64,000 bases of DNA from Absidia repens. Its lineage: Eukaryota > Mucoromycota > Mucoromycetes > Mucorales > Cunninghamellaceae. Positions 52,617-63,444 of this stretch are shown here, one piece after another. Within the stretch, counting starts at the first letter, position 1, and each line of letters begins with the position of its first letter. The notes beneath the pieces were generated by a model that was not told where the DNA came from, made no database searches, and worked only from the letters and a program-made list of their open reading frames with translations. The position numbers and the translations under genes were made by a program. The DNA is taken from contig MCGE01000028.1 in assembly GCA_002105175.1 (NCBI GenBank), positions 62,001 to 126,000 on the forward strand, given 5' to 3'.

Positions 52617-54660
52617 CTACGAGGAGGGGTTGTTGTCATGGTGCTGATGTGGAGAGTCAGCGGTGGGTTCAAATGGATTTAGTGGTGCACTGGGTGACGA
52701 GCTGGATTCAAAGGGGTGAGATGGTGAAGTGGAGGGGGCATCAAACGGATTTAGAGGTGTTGTTTCATCATGCATTGGTTCAAGGTTACTGTCAAGTTCT
52801 TGAGGCTGATATTGCTGATATGGTTCTTGCTGTTGCTGTTGCGGCTGCAGTTGATGTTCCTGTGCCCAATGTTCTGCTGTGGTTTCAAGGGGGCTCACAG
52901 GTTCATCATCAGAATAAAATTGATGTTGTTGAGGCTGTTGCTGCTGTTGCTGATGTTGAACCAATGACAGTTTGCGGTGTCGTTTACTGCTTCGCCTTGA
53001 TCGCGCTTCTTCAAATGCGTCGTCAGTGTTGAGTCGTCGCTGCTGATCAATGCGATCATTCGCCTGTTGTACCTTGTTGATGTCGAATGCAACTGAGCCC
53101 CATCCACGATAATTGCTATCCTGATCAGGATTTGTCAGTAAGCCTTGTTGTTGCTGTTCATTCATATCGGTCGGACTGATCACCACATTGTCGCCAAGGG
53201 CAATGGAATCGCTGTAGGTTGGAAGTGCCGAAGGAATATTCCTAGTTGTGTCACCATAGACCCCACCACCGCCTGGGGCTGCTGCAGTTGTGACTGGATT
53301 CACAGGAGCATCAAACGGATGGACATTGAGTACATGAGAGTATCGTGCTGATGATCGGTTGGACGAGGACGAGGACGAGGATTTGCCGCTACTGAATGAG
53401 CCTCCGCGAGATGTCGCATCACCACCACCCATCCGGCGTCGTTTGGCGATTTCTTCATACAATTTCTGCCGTTGGGCATGCTTTTCAAATACAATGGCTT
53501 CGTTCGCTTCCCTTTCTTTTTGTGAGATAGGTGACGATGAAGGGGAATGATAAAAAACGGTGGGTGGTGGTAAATTCGGAGCAGGGGATGACCGGTCAAT
53601 AGAAAACCCTTGCTTTTCCATATCTTGCTTGTCGTTTTCGTCGATCGGGCTAATAGGTTCGTCCCATGAAGAGTGGACCATTTTGTTGAGATCAGACCGC
53701 ACATTTCGTTTCAGACGATAGTAATATTTTTGTATAAAATAGAGACATAGTGACTAATGAAAAGGAGAGGTACATAAATGCATTGGGCTTTTTTTAAAAA
53801 AAAAATGCGGAGATTATAAAATATCTTACTGCTAAAAAGCCATATACCAAGCATGAGAATAGACGAAGCAAAGAGAATCGCACCCAATCGTGTTCACAAC
53901 TACGATACATTTTGTTGATATCCTCCATACTTTCGTAACCGAATGACCACCAAAATCCATTTGGAGGATGACGCCGCATACATTTGTCAAGTAAATTGGA
54001 TTGATATCTGCCATAAAGAAGCCCAATATGTACCAAGCCCACAATGAATTGAATGGAACATGCTGCGCCCAGCACAAGGAAGACCCTGTACATACCCGTC
54101 AATGACCTCTATTATCAATGCTAATCGATTAATATTGATCTATACGCAATGGATTATTTTAATTAGTTTACCTTTTTAATCAACACAAATTCGATGACAC
54201 TTAGGACAATGATGAGCCCAGTAATGGCAATATAGACGTAAAAATCGATCATCGTTACGCCACTTGATACCCATTCTAAAAGTAAAAATATGAAAATGGT
54301 TAATATAGCATCATCATTATTGTCATAAATATTATGGTCATTACGTGGAAGAAAAGACAGTTCTAATGCTATAAGAGCAGCGCTTGCCCCCTAAATGACA
54401 GCAATAAAAACTGTTAGTACCAAACGTACTAGGTTTAAAAAAAAACATACACATAGTACAAGGTCCGACAATAATGCAAGTTTACGACTAGCCAAGAGAT
54501 TTCCTAATCGCTTCTTGATGCTTAACCCCCACATTTGCGATAACAAACTAAAGAAAAAGAAATGAAAATGAAATAACAATAATAACCAAGCCAATTCTAA
54601 TGATGATTTTTGGACCCTTGCAGCAAAAAAAAAAAAAAAAAAAAAAGACATCGGTTTCAT
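52617..54660 (-). CDS. Four-helix membrane protein with NPF-bearing cytoplasmic tail
   Basis: Minus-strand exons: 54451 to about 54660 (start unsure), 54345-54390, 54172-54275, 53830-54108 and 52617-53753; roughly 590 residues. Hydrophobic segments: LELAWLLLLFHFHFFFFSLL, LVLCGASAALIALELSFL, YVYIAITGLIIVLSVIEFVL, YRVFLVLGAACSIQFIVGLV and LLRLFSCLVYGFLA. A Cys-containing loop lies before the last (LLDKCMRRHPPNGFWW..YRSCEHDW). The ~380-residue tail is Ser/Gln/Pro-rich with a coiled, charged segment (NEAIVFEKHAQRQKLYEEIA). Its motifs LNPFDAP, LNPFEP, HPFDAP and HPFESS are NPF/xPF ligands for EH-domain endocytic proteins. I do not recognise the family; it is tetraspanin-like in layout only. The first ATG may be 54660, 54651 or 54534; the seven-Phe run (A22 on the plus strand) might instead be an intron's acceptor tract. 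Confidence 0.72.
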
Positions 54661-54754
54661 TCCACCCACAATATTTATTTTCAGGCATATAAAAAAGGTA
54701 TATTACTAGCTAACTATGAATATTAACTAAAGGCAACTATACTAAACTATTCAG

Positions 54755-56665
54755 CTAAGTGTAACGCCGCGAGGTTTCTTGCTGTTCGTCATCGTCTACT
54801 CGTTGCTCACCTTGATCATCGAGAGTCAGGTAGCCTTCTTGTCGCCGTTTCCACCAAAGCCAACCGTAGTATCCACTGACCACAATCAAGGCACTAATAG
54901 CCAAGACAGACACCACAATCAAGAGGAAATACCACCAAGACAGTGCAAACAGATCGTTCTGATTCGATGGCAGTAACACACGGTCGATTTCAATTACGCC
55001 TCCACCATTGGTGACCCTTCCCATGCCAATCACCTGAGCCTTGTCTTGTAGACTTCCCTTGACATGCACCGTATACATAGCCCCACCTTCATGAGAATCA
55101 TCATCCACCAACGTCACCACCACCTTTTCATTCTCAAAGAGCGTTTCGAATTCCGTACCTTGAGTTGTGATTTCTTGATGTTCGTCGCCTGAGATTGCAT
55201 GAATATTATGGTTCGTCCTTTTCTTTTGGCCAGATTGATGATGATGATGATCCGAATCGCCGATCAATGACATTTGAGGCATGGCCACCGGTAAAATATG
55301 CAGCTTTGCCACACGCATCAGCAAGTCTTGGTCTTGAAGAAGTCGAGTAAAATTCATCTTGTTAAATGCCCGATCACTTGGTGCCAAAACAACATACACC
55401 TTGGTCGACGACGATGATGACGGATTCCGCTGACTAGTTGACCCAGTATCCAAAAGATCCACCAGATGGGCTTTTTCCAACAAGTCCAAAAAACTGTTTG
55501 TGGTTCCTGAGCTTGTCAAAAGGTCATGATTGGTCACTTTGAGCAAAGCAGGGAGCTGGACCCGATCCACCTTGAGGAGAGCACCGTTTCTTGTAAGAAT
55601 TTGTTCTTCCGACGTAACCACTTGGCCAATCACACTACGATCGTTGCCATCCGCTGCGCCAAATCCACGCATAAATATTCCGGCGTCTGTCTTGTTCAAA
55701 TAAATGTCTTCACCAGCACTAGCATCACTACCACACCCACCATCATAAGCATGAGAAAATGTTGGGACGCTGTATTCACCATATGCCATTTCGTTGCTGT
55801 AATAGACCCCTTGGATAGCATGGAATTGGAGTACTTGTGCCAACTTTTTCTTGTTGCTTGGCTGTAATAGATATTTGGTAAGCATGCCGAGACGTTCAAA
55901 GGCTTCGTTGGTAGGAGCAAATAAAGTCATTCCTTTGGCACGCCGAAAAACAACATCCGATTCTGATTGGTATAACACGGCTACAAAGGTCGATAGGTCT
56001 AGATTGGTGGGCAATTGATCCAAGACATCACGAGGAAGCGATACTGACTGCGATACAGGATAAACATAACTTGAATTGGTATACACTAAAGCAAGGAATA
56101 TTGTGTTTGAGTAAAGAATATCAATCATCACCCTGGGTTCCCTGTATTTATCTATTTTACCTGGTGCCCCCGTCACTGCACTACCACCAAACTGGATGGA
56201 TTGTTTTTCAGTATCATAAATGGAATTCGTTGCCTTGTCTTGCACAGTAACATGTACTCGGATGCGTTGTTTGTTATGAGCACCAAGTAAATCCCCACCT
56301 GCTTTCGTCACCAGTAAAGCCCCATCAGCGAGATCCTGCGGCGAATATCGACGATCCAGAATATGGTACTTGAGCCAGTCCCTGATTTCTGTTGGTGGTA
56401 TCAAAGTTTCATCCAACCCATCGTTGGGTGGCGCCAAGATTGTTATTTGTTGATGTTGAGTCTTGTCCAAATAACTGCCAAGGTCATACGTATCAAAAAG
56501 TTCCACTAATTTGGTTGCATTCATGGTGCTCAGTATGTGTCGTAGCGTTGTTGTTTCATCGTCTTTGCTCTTATCATCAAAATTCATAGTGTCGGCGCTT
56601 ATTGTGGTATAGAAGAAGGTAAAAAGAAGCATAGACGAACAAAAAATATAAAACAAATGGGTCAT
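54755..56665 (-). CDS. Fasciclin (FAS1) domain type I membrane protein
   Basis: Two exons on the minus strand: 56161-56665 and 54755-56085, giving 611 residues. Signal peptide MTHLFYIFCSSMLLFTFF. Three FAS1-type repeats can be seen: one from LRHILSTMNATKLVELFDTY with ITILAPPNDGLDE; one from LSTFVAVLYQSE with GMTLFAPTNEAFERLG; one from FLDLLEKAHLVDLL with VYVVLAPSDRAFNKMNF. N-glycosylation sites (YTNSSY, NKTDA, MNFTRL) fit a lumenal side. A single membrane span (WWYFLLIVVSVLAISALIVV) is followed by basic WWKRRQ and an acidic tail. Layout and size resemble fission yeast Fsc1, a vacuolar-membrane FAS1 protein needed for autophagosome-vacuole fusion; that role is inferred. The 75-base intron (56086-56160) keeps the frame open, so an unspliced mRNA would encode 25 extra residues. 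Confidence 0.88.
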   Translation of the reverse strand: MTHLFYIFCSSMLLFTFFYTTISADTMNFDDKSKDDETTTLRHILSTMNATKLVELFDTYDLGSYLDKTQHQQITILAPPNDGLDETLIPPTEIRDWLKYHILDRRYSPQDLADGALLVTKAGGDLLGAHNKQRIRVHVTVQDKATNSIYDTEKQSIQFGGSAVTGAPGKIDKYREPRVMIDILYSNTIFLALVYTNSSYVYPVSQSVSLPRDVLDQLPTNLDLSTFVAVLYQSESDVVFRRAKGMTLFAPTNEAFERLGMLTKYLLQPSNKKKLAQVLQFHAIQGVYYSNEMAYGEYSVPTFSHAYDGGCGSDASAGEDIYLNKTDAGIFMRGFGAADGNDRSVIGQVVTSEEQILTRNGALLKVDRVQLPALLKVTNHDLLTSSGTTNSFLDLLEKAHLVDLLDTGSTSQRNPSSSSSTKVYVVLAPSDRAFNKMNFTRLLQDQDLLMRVAKLHILPVAMPQMSLIGDSDHHHHQSGQKKRTNHNIHAISGDEHQEITTQGTEFETLFENEKVVVTLVDDDSHEGGAMYTVHVKGSLQDKAQVIGMGRVTNGGGVIEIDRVLLPSNQNDLFALSWWYFLLIVVSVLAISALIVVSGYYGWLWWKRRQEGYLTLDDQGEQRVDDDEQQETSRRYT

Positions 56666-56912
56666 GGTTGATTTTAGTGTGAATAGGTTAAAAAAAAAAA
56701 AAAAATAGAGATCCCAAACCGAAACAGTTAAATATTTCAAATGCCGCCATCACTTAGCTGCATATTTGGGACACGACAACGAAAAAAATAATATATCGAT
56801 CACCATCTGCAAACATAAACACGATAATAATAATCATATAACACATTAGCTTTATTGATAAAACATAAATATATATATAGAAATACAATAACAATCGATA
56901 AGAGACTATAAA
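56666..56912. other. Promoter of fasciclin gene / 3' flank of transporter gene
   Basis: About 250 bases between two minus-strand genes, with a CAAATGCCGCC stretch at about 56740 that recalls the 5' block of repeat R but is too short to assign. Confidence 0.4.
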
Positions 56913-58912
56913 CTAAGGACGGTAAATAAAAGTGAGGTCCTCTACGTCAGTTCGATCATCCACCACATCCTTCGAGTTTTCGGACTGACCAGCAGTATCA
57001 CAGGAGGTATTATGTACCCGATTGCGATTGGACCTAACCAATGACCATCGAACATAACCAAAGAGTACAAAACAGATAATGTTCGCTGCAGCATAACCAA
57101 GCATGGCACCCATGTAGCGTGGCGCTTGATTGGAAGTCATGATAGTAGGGCCAACGAAATTTCCAAGACAGTAAAATACGAGTTGACTGGATGTATAAAA
57201 AACTTTTTTGGAGTTGCCTATATAAAACAGAAGGAAAAGAAACGAGTTAGTGCAAGCGGATGGATCCTTTTTTTTTTTTTGTTATTTACCTTTCACATTA
57301 TTTGATATATTGGTTTGGGTAAGGATATAGATAGGTGTACATGCATACGCCAAGTAGATGCCTATCAAAGCATAAAAAAAATAATTATAGTTTTAGTAAG
57401 GTTTCTTTCTGTACCAATATTCTGGTTTTCCCAGTTACATACCTATGAGTTTAGCAGCCCCACTGGGAACCAATCCCAAGATCAACACACCTGCAAGTGA
57501 CACAAGAGTCATCCCCATACCAATAAAGTTGAGTTCCTGAAAACGCTTGGAGAGCAAGAATGAGATGGATATAAGGATGGCACCGCTTGCACCATTGGGA
57601 ATATTGAGTAAAATAGCTTGCAAATTCTATGTATCATAATTTGAAGAAAAAAAATGAGCGCCGGCTATAAAAAAAAAGACTATCCGATAATAATTGCCGT
57701 ACCGTGAAGCCAATTTCTTGAATGATTTGAGACGAGAAGACGGTGATACTTCCATTTTGAAGATTGCATAGGAAGGACAAGGCACAAAAGCAGTAATATC
57801 TGGGATCCTTGAGACCTTCATAAATTTGGTTGATGTTGAAATCAGTGTTTGTTGATGTGCCATTATCCAGTCTTCGTTGATCCACAATTTTTTCTTCTTC
57901 AGGCGTAAGTCGGAACCATTTTGATTTAGGTTGGTCAGGCAAAAAGAAAAATGTGAGAATTCCAAGCGATACAGTAATGGCCCCCCAAATTAAATACGCT
58001 AAAAAAAATATGTCCAAGTCGGGAACAAATAAAAAAAAAAAAAAAGAAGGCGTCAGAAAAATACATTGATACAGTAATACTAAGGAAAAGTGCCACTTAC
58101 CGTATTTCCATGCTGATATTCCGTTCAAGCCATCCATGTTTGCAATACCAAATGCAATTAAACCGCCAAAAGCAGTGGCCACAGCATTCGCCAAAAACAT
58201 GTAAGATATGTAAAAAACTTGTTCGTGACGTCGATAAAACATAGCGATGAGTAAAAAGATGCACGGATAGGTTACGGCTTCCCAGAAGCCTAAGATCACC
58301 CTCAAAGCAGCCAAAACACCGAAATTTGTTGCAAGACTTGTGCACCCAAAGCTTACTCCCCAAACTACAAGAATAAGTCCCATATATTTTGATATTTGAA
58401 CTCTGTGAACAAGATAGTTGTTGGGAATCTGGAAAGCCAGGTAACCAAAATAAAATATACCACTAAAAGGAAAGGAAATAAACGATGAATTTGAAGTTTG
58501 AAGTTTTTTTTTTTTTTTGAAAACTCAAGTGAACTTACCCAATGATACCAAACTGATCATGAGTAATATGAGTGTCTTCAAGTAAACCCATGACAGCAGC
58601 GGTATTGATAGAAGTTTTGTCAATAAACTACCATTAAGAGAACGGACGCCATGTTAATACAAAAAAAAGTGTGCGGAAATGAGACAAAAAAGGTTGTATT
58701 CCTTTTCTTACCTGTGTGAAAAGAATCGCAATCACCAGCGGAAGGAAACTCCGATCGATTTTGCGTTTGACTTTTTTTTCTTCGTTGGAGTAGACAAAGG
58801 GTGCAGTTGGAGCATTTGCTTTGAGTGACTCCACATCATTTTTTTCAATATATTCAATCTTGCAGTCCTTTGATGAAAATTCATCACTTTTCTTTTCGAT
58901 TTTTTCTGTCAT
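56913..58912 (-). CDS. Major facilitator transporter, Dal5/anion:cation symporter family
   Basis: Seven exons on the minus strand: 58712-58912, 58539-58627, 58101-58462, 57703-57998, 57443-57626, 57290-57361 and 56913-57217, giving 502 residues. About 12 membrane spans. Marks of the allantoate/nicotinate permease group: DRSFLPLVIAILFTQFIDKT, then IIGGIFYFGYLAFQIPNNYL, LAALRVILGFWEAVTYPCIF (the Arg-Gly-Glu helix), a central loop with FFFLPDQPKSKWFRLTPEE, and QAILLNIPNGASGAILISI. The N-terminus is charged and cytoplasmic. Such proteins import small organic anions (allantoate, nicotinate, pantothenate and others) with protons across the plasma membrane; the substrate cannot be read from sequence. 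It is the third membrane-protein gene in a tandem minus-strand row. Confidence 0.92.
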
Positions 58913-60231
58913 TAAATTATAATCAGTAAATGAAGGAAAAAGAATAAAAAAAAAATCAGAAATTTAAATAAAATAGGTAAAATGCGGAATTACAAAACTT
59001 TATCTTAAAACTTTTTGATAACGTTACTACTACAAAGAGCTTGGAATGAGATATGATAACAGACAAAGTTGATAGGTTGTGACACAAATCAAACCATTTT
59101 CTCTGAACCACTGGTCATTTGATCACAAGTCATCACTATTCCCAGGTCCTTTTCTTTACCCAGTCTATCTTACCACACTCGATTTATAGTTATCTTGGGT
59201 GTGGGAATAGTATGCTTTTCTAATCTATATTTTTTGATGGAACATGCACAATAATAGAAAAACTTTAATAAAACCTCCCTCCTTTCATGCCCTTTTCCTG
59301 TTCAATCAATGACATGTTTGTTACGTCTTCTTCCGTATAAACACCCAACTATGCCCTTGCAAATTTGTCTTACAGTAAACCGGAATTGAACTTTTACTGA
59401 TCTTTTTAAGGAAAAAATATGTGTGTAAAAGAGAAAAAAAAAAAAAAAAAAAAAAAACGTAGAAAGGTGCGACTGGTCATGTTATTCTGCACATTCAAAA
59501 CCTTGAGATTAAGATTCCATCGAAAACCATTCTCATACAGTATATTTTTTAGCCCAAGGCCTTGTATCTTAAAGGTACTATTCAATCCCACTGATATCTC
59601 TGCGGGTAACATTCAATTCTGAGAGCAAAGCAAAAATTCCATTCTCACCCTATGCATGACGCTATTATCTATTATATATATATATATATATCAACTCCAA
59701 CAAAGAGGCGACAATCATTCCGTTTACCTGGGAAAACATTATGAACACTCCGACGCTAACACTTTCCAAATTCAGAAAAAAGGCTAAATATTGACGTCTC
59801 CGGGAGCCAAATGATTTTTCTTTGAGGTTGCTAATAATCTAATTATTTTTTATTATGCGAGAATAAAATAAAGAATAGTCCATTTATGAATTTGGTAATA
59901 ACAACTATGCTAGGTGGAGGGAGACAAGGCGTGCCAATACATAGAGTAGCAGTAAAAAAGATAACGATCAGCAGGGCTTGTAATCATAGATAAATCAGGA
60001 TTAAAATATTAATAAATAATAAGTTGGATGCACCAGTAATGAAGATATAGACATTTTCATATATATGTATTACTTATCAGGAACCGGGAATACGACAGCG
60101 ACGATACTACCGCTGTTGAACCATAGGGTTGTTGTAGAAGATAAGATAGGGCTTTAATGCATTTGTTGGATGGTGAGATTGCTACTATGATGCGAGAACC
60201 AAAATGTAGATGATGTTTCATGGTGTGATTG

Positions 60232-60272
<41 letters not shown>

Positions 60273-60300
60273 CGAAAACGAGATTAAATTTCGCAAGTCA
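58913..60300. other. Intergenic region, transporter promoter side
   Basis: Promoter side of the transporter gene. AT-rich with runs at 59439-59457 (A) and 60236-60271 (A36) and a TA microsatellite at about 59675-59691. No gene recognised. Confidence 0.5.
60236..60271. repeat. A36 homopolymer
   Basis: Run of 36 A immediately upstream of repeat copy G. Confidence 0.9.
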
Positions 60301-60314
60301 ATCCTCAGAGCCAC

Positions 60315-61290
60315 TGAAAACCTTTCAAATCCCGCCCACGTGGATTTTATTTACTACCTTTTTTTCCGCTCTCTCTCTTTTCTTTTTCGTCATCTATTTT
60401 TTTTTCTTCGCCATTCAACTTCTTTGAGGTGATTTTGGACTTAGATTAGTGTCAGGACTAGTTTAGAAGGGGTTTCAGATCAGGGATTACAAGATGTATG
60501 GGAAACCCTTTCATTTTGGATTCAGGATTTGGAGCCACCATTAGTTGGCTTTTTAGAGCCTTCATTAACTTTGTTTAGAATTACTTTGTCCATTGTTTAT
60601 ATCTACATCTGAATAAAATATATCTTTTTTTACTTTCTTTTATGGAAAAGGACCCATTAGTCTCTTGCAATAGATTCTTTCGGATTACCATCACCCCGTT
60701 TTGAATAGTGTTGACCGTCCCTTTCGCCCTTTTCATGCCTTGTAAAATATATTAGCCCCCTTTTTACAATCGTTCCTTCAGATTAATGTTGACCAATATC
60801 CAAGTCCCACAAAAATGTACCTCATCCTACTTCCTTAGGTTCCTTGCAGCAATTACTACCCTCTCCTTTAGTGCATAATTTTCCAATACGTTTCAAATAA
60901 AATATGTTTTTTTTTTACTAGCACAATATAGCGCTTTGTGAAGTTCCTCCTAAACGGCGGCCTTCTAGATTTATCCTCCCCCAAGATTTAACACATTGTC
61001 AGTTCGAGGTCGCTTAATATAAAGTGCAACCCTATTTTCTGCTCCACCATCTTCTCATACTACTACCTTTGTAGTCAGTATGAAGCCATTCAGTCTATTT
61101 TTGTTTCCTCCATTCATCAAAGAATAGTTTGTCGCTCACCACAGAATAGCTTATCCTTTTACCTGGAGTGGTTCATCTTCTTAATATACTTATTCTAGAA
61201 CACCGTTATATTAGCTTAGTTTATAACTAGCCCTAAATAAAAAATATATTATCATTTTTACTACCGGTCTCTCACATGCTTCATTTACCC
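60315..61290 (+). repeat. Dispersed repeat family R, copy G (plus orientation)
   Basis: A well-kept copy. It starts with CTTTCAAATCCCGCCCACGTG (60320), then pyrimidine tract, CCATTCAACTTCTTTGAGG (60410), core AGGACTAGTTTAGAAGGGG (60454), GGGATTACAAGATGTATGG, CATTTTGGATTCAGGATTTG, ATGGAAAAGGACCCATTAGTC and a 3' segment related to 25860-26170. It ends near TTAGCTTAGTTTATAAC and a CTCTCACATGCTT block. No coding capacity; borders approximate. Confidence 0.77.
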
Positions 61291-61336
61291 TTTCAAACGA
61301 CTGTACCAACACTGTAATTCTCTTACGTATGTGTGT

Positions 61337-61338
<2 letters not shown>

Positions 61339-61367
<29 letters not shown>
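61339..61367. repeat. A-run of about 29 bases
   Basis: Nearly pure A run just after repeat copy G, matching the way other copies lie close to A or T runs. Confidence 0.85.
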
Positions 61368-61369
<2 letters not shown>

Positions 61370-61485
61370 TACTGCGGGAAACTGCTCTATTTTTGAATAA
61401 AGAAAAAGCTTTGCTTTCAAGTGTAGTGGAATTTCTGGATAATTTCTATTCAATTGTCATGTTTTATATATGGTATGTCATATTA

Positions 61486-61510
61486 GGGATGGGATGGGAT
61501 GGGATGGGAT
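61486..61510. repeat. (GGGAT)5 microsatellite
   Basis: Five perfect tandem GGGAT units. The unit is not a known telomere repeat, and with unique DNA on both sides it is an internal microsatellite. Confidence 0.85.
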
Positions 61511-61854
61511 CGGACAAAACGCCTTCGTTGATTGAGAGTGGTTCGGGGTGTGAATTACGATTTCAGAAGGATTGCATACGCATGAAGCAAGAATGTGGGA
61601 ATATACGTTAGATAAATACCTATATATATATATATATATGAATGGATGAATGGATGTATAAATGGATACATGCGTTGGTATACAACTGTTGAGCTCATTC
61701 TTCTGTCTATCATATTAGGCTTCAAAAAGAGGGAGAGAAATGGGCAGCAATGGACGGTCAACAAAGATAGGTATTGAATGGCTCATAAAAAGGATATAAT
61801 AGTATATTCCACAACAATAATTGCAGCTCATATGTGCACATATCACTATGGGAA

Positions 61855-62060
61855 AATTATATATTTAGAAGGCAAATAGCATCATCTCCTTTTTTTTTTT
61901 TTTTTTTTAAGGAAGTCACTTCTAATTAGATTTAGACAAACGATAGCTCATTTTTTTAGCAAGTCAATTCTAATTAGATTTAGTCAGACAATAGCCTTTT
62001 CGTCTTGGCGATTTCAGTTCTAATTAAATTTAGGCAAACAGCATCTTGTTTCTTGTCATT
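61855..62060. repeat. Imperfect tandem repeat, ~50-base period
   Basis: Three clear units centred on TTCTAATTAGATTTAG at 61920, 61969 and 62019. Each is followed by a CAAACGATAGC/CAGACAATAGC/CAAACAGCATC block. A probable fourth, older unit (ATTTAGAAGGCAAATAGCATC) starts at about 61862 before a T run. The units differ by substitutions and small indels. Function unknown. Confidence 0.75.
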
Positions 62061-63069
62061 AATCCAAATTAAAGCTCTGTCTGCATGAAATTTACACTCC
62101 GTCTATTTAATGCCTTTTTTTTTTTTTTTTTGAGCTCTCTCGCTTTCTCTCCATTCTTTTTTTTTCCTTTTCTTTTTTTTTTTTACTGGAAAATATATAC
62201 ATTCTAATGCATACAATAAACTTATTCAATCTTTTCTATTGTCAATTGTAGGCTATGTTGAGATTTCTATCGTTGTGCGCCAGTGAATGTTTATTTGATA
62301 CCGTCATGACTTACCATGGAGACAATGCTCAAAGGTAATTGCAAATATTCCAATAACTTCTCTGCATATAAAACTATCCTATCTAACATGCACTAAATGA
62401 CCATTATATATTTTCTATTTGACTAGTTTATTTAGTACTATACTGCTTCTTAACCATTTCTTGTGATTCCTTATCGCAATGAACTGAAGAAAAAATAAAA
62501 AAAATGGGCTTTTTCTTGTCGATACGTATTCTTGTTTCTTCTCACTTTTGTTTACATGCCAGGTAAAGTGACCTTCCACATATTCGATACACTATTATCA
62601 ACTCCCTAGTTCCTTCTTTTTTTTTTTTTTTTTTTTTTTTTTTGTAGTTGCTTTCTACCTTGATTATACTGAAATACATTGTAATCTATCTATTGCTGTT
62701 GGTAAGTACTGTGAGGCACATAGTATGTTTTGATTAAAGTATACTAATAGTATCATCATGTTATTTATAGAAACGCTTTGTGCACGCAAATAAAAGAGGT
62801 CCAGGTAAACAAACAACTATGCTGGTTTTTTTATTGATACACCATGTATACCTACTGATACGATGACAACGATAGTTAACGGTACGCCTTTATACTCCAT
62901 GATGCACTCTAATGGTGGTTGATGGTAATACTTGTTGGTGCTATGATAGTGTCCTGGTATATGGTTGTTATACACTGTCATGAAAATGACTGTTGATGGT
63001 TGTAGTATTAGTATAGATGGTAGTATTTGTTAGATATAGTGTTATATACAGCATTTTTTATGAATAAAA

Positions 63070-63195
63070 ACCAGTATTTTATTGCTTTGGACGAATACAT
63101 GACCAATAATATATTGCAGTGAATGAATAGAAGCCAATAGTATGTCGTAAAGAGGATGGTAATAACCAATAGGATACTGTAGATAGCTATAGAAA
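63070..63195. repeat. Imperfect tandem repeat, ~32-base period
   Basis: Four degenerate units, each beginning ACCAGTA/ACCAATA/CCAATAG/ACCAATAG and followed by a TATNNTGC-like block, at about 63070, 63102, 63134 and 63165. It lies about 180 bases upstream of the tRNA gene. No coding meaning seen. Confidence 0.55.
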
Positions 63196-63373
63196 GTCCA
63201 ACATCATTGAGGAGCTATTGCACGCACAACGAGTACAAGTCAATTATCCTAACCAAACAGTTTTTTTTAAGATGATCAAACATTTTCCAGTGGTGGGCAT
63301 ATATTTTATATCTCACGCGCTTGGCCGATTTGATGTGCTTCTTATATGTTCTTTTTTTGTCCAAAAAATAGTT

Positions 63374-63444
63374 GGGGACATAGTATAGTGGTAGTACACT
63401 AGCTTCGCATGCTATAGACCGGAGTTCGATTCCCCGTGTCTCCA
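63374..63444 (+). tRNA. tRNA-Ala (anticodon CGC)
   Basis: A 71-base cloverleaf. Acceptor stem GGGGACA pairs with TGTCTCC and includes the G3-U70 pair that marks alanine tRNAs. D arm GTAT/GTAC with loop AGTGGTA. Anticodon stem CTAGC/GCTAT (closed except the outermost pair) around loop TTCGCAT, so the anticodon is CGC, reading GCG. T arm CGGAG/CCCCG around TTCGATT has one A-C mismatch. The discriminator base is A and CCA is not encoded. The internal A box (TAGTATAGTGG) and B box (AGTTCGATTCC) are good, and a TTTT terminator follows at 63448. No intron. Confidence 0.93.

Larger units (their letters stand above)
61511..63373. other. Intergenic region with repeats and exon-like fragments
   Basis: Apart from the tandem repeats listed, this stretch has T runs (61891-61908, 62618-62643). 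Three short exon-like segments with good splice borders lie at about 62254-62334, 62648-62700 and 62771-62804 (see findings). No confident gene model could be built. Confidence 0.45.

Noticed and set aside
61486..61510. GGGAT repeats considered as an internal telomere track
   Set aside because: The unit differs from known fungal telomere repeats and only five copies are present.
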